Below are positions 63,419 to 64,000 of a stretch of 64,000 nt of DNA, piece after piece; position 1 is the stretch's first letter, and each line of letters starts with the position of its first letter. Position numbers and translations under genes: made by a program. Below the pieces are notes generated by a model, which had not been told where the DNA came from, made no database searches, and saw only the letters and a list, made by a program, of their open reading frames with translations. This stretch comes from JBKEAJ01 sp047975005 (lineage in GTDB: Bacteria > Bacteroidota > Bacteroidia > Bacteroidales > Prolixibacteraceae). Location of the stretch: contig JBKECW010000093.1 of assembly GCA_047975005.1 (NCBI GenBank), positions 1 to 64,000 of the forward strand, given 5' to 3'.

Positions 63419-63494
63419 CGTCATTGCGAGCGTAGCGTGGCAATCTGTTCTTTGTTGCATGAGATTGCTTCGTCGCCAGCTCCTCGCAATAACG
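63419..63494. repeat. Palindromic dispersed repeat, copy R5
   Basis: CGTCATTGCGAGCGTAGCG to CTCCTCGCAATAACG, with the right arm carrying one changed base. The inner GTGGCAATCT and AGATTGCTTC arms are as in other copies. It lies in the 390-base gap between pyk and the NUDIX gene, which otherwise holds the pyk promoter and no gene. Confidence 0.88.
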
Positions 63495-63593
63495 TACGTT
63501 TATTTTGCATTTGCTTAAAGCGTATTGCATACAGCGTACAGCGGTATTTCTATTTGTCAATACTCCATTATCAATTAATAGCTGTCTTCATTA

Positions 63594-64000
63594 TCATTCG
63601 TTATAGAGCCGCTTTATTATATTCAGATGGAAATCATTTAAAATTTCATTATGGTCGAAAGCCATTTCGGGGAGATTGTCAAAGTCGAACCACGCTGCAT
63701 CGGCGGCATCGTCGGCGGCAACAGCCTCTATGGTATTTGGAATTTCACATGAATACACACCCGTGACCGTCCAGCCGCGGGGGTCTCTTCCTTTTTTATC
63801 TGCCAACTTAAAGAATATCAACTCATCGGGAGCGACTTCTATTGAGGTTTCCTCTTTCAGTTCTCTAGCTGCTGCATCGACGACGGCTTCCTCAAAATCG
63901 ACAAAACCTCCGGGTATTGCCCACTTCTCTTTGAATGGTTCACGCAGTCTTTTAATCAGCAATACCTTATTGTCGGTATGCAAAATCACATCAGCCGTAA
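63594..64000 (-). CDS. NUDIX hydrolase, 5' part beyond the window
   Basis: The frame stays open to the right edge (reading TADVILHTDNKVLLIKR), so the true start is outside the window. The NUDIX box is complete (GGFVDFEEAVVDAAARELKEET) and the protein ends FHLNIIKRLYNE. The family hydrolyses nucleoside diphosphate compounds; the RPFKEKW and substrate region fit small nucleotide-cleaning enzymes. Substrate unknown. Confidence 0.88.
   Translation of the reverse strand, partial: TADVILHTDNKVLLIKRLREPFKEKWAIPGGFVDFEEAVVDAAARELKEETSIEVAPDELIFFKLADKKGRDPRGWTVTGVYSCEIPNTIEAVAADDAADAAWFDFDNLPEMAFDHNEILNDFHLNIIKRLYNE

Overview
The window reads as a chromosomal segment of a Bacteroidota bacterium, most likely of the order Bacteroidales; I cannot fix the genus from sequence alone. 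The reasons are promoter cores of the TTTG-N19-21-TAnnTTTG type, gene starts without clear Shine-Dalgarno sequences, a PorX regulator of the type IX secretion system (T9SS), a fused GldF-GldG protein, a PNGase F-like enzyme with a C-terminal domain resembling a T9SS sorting signal, many outer-membrane barrels and lipoproteins, and an integrase remnant of the Bacteroidota type.

Layout: 1-1080 holds a broken barrel gene and a DUF2490 barrel. 1334-2989 is hcp (nitrosative stress). 3074-8101 (minus) is aroK-parC-parE. 8232-10640 is the gldFG fusion, then lysA-lysC (10822-13312), a TRIC/UPF0126 channel and porX (minus). Divergent from porX is a three-gene plus-strand unit at 16018-20898: PNGase F-like amidase, lipoprotein, DUF5723 barrel. 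tRNA-Arg follows, then queG-sufT-sufE (minus), rpiB, a decayed gene, and a TetR-TolC-MFP-RND efflux operon ending in a PII-like protein (24345-30989). A small scrapyard of integrase and IS256 fragments lies beside tRNA-Val, followed by serS, rpmA, rplU and a repeat-bearing SPOR protein (minus).

35217-41117 carries a TPR lipoprotein-size exported protein and two tandem LtaS-like sulfatase-fold enzymes, then a methyltransferase (minus), recF-DUF721, a barrel, and an alkaline-phosphatase-fold protein whose metal motifs look lost. 45996-52625 holds a cation/proton antiporter, a lipocalin-like lipoprotein, a regulator/CreD operon with two matching operator-like palindromes, and a CASTOR/POLLUX-type channel. 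53317-53549 is rich in repeats, followed by an Rpn/PD-(D/E)XK gene and a glycerophosphodiesterase.

55616-61117 is an ammonifying nitrite reduction block: a barrel, nrfH, nrfA, then ResB-like and CcsA heme-attachment proteins needed to mature the cytochromes. pyk, a barrel and a partial NUDIX gene close the window. Hcp and NrfHA together suggest coping with nitrite, NO and hydroxylamine in an anaerobic or microaerobic habitat; the PNGase F-like enzyme suggests access to host or environmental N-glycoproteins. Five copies of a ~77-bp imperfect palindrome are scattered between genes in the second half. The strongest leads are the porX/PNGase F cluster, the CreD operon with its paired operators, and the 51-residue tandem-repeat SPOR protein carrying a heme-type CXXCH motif.
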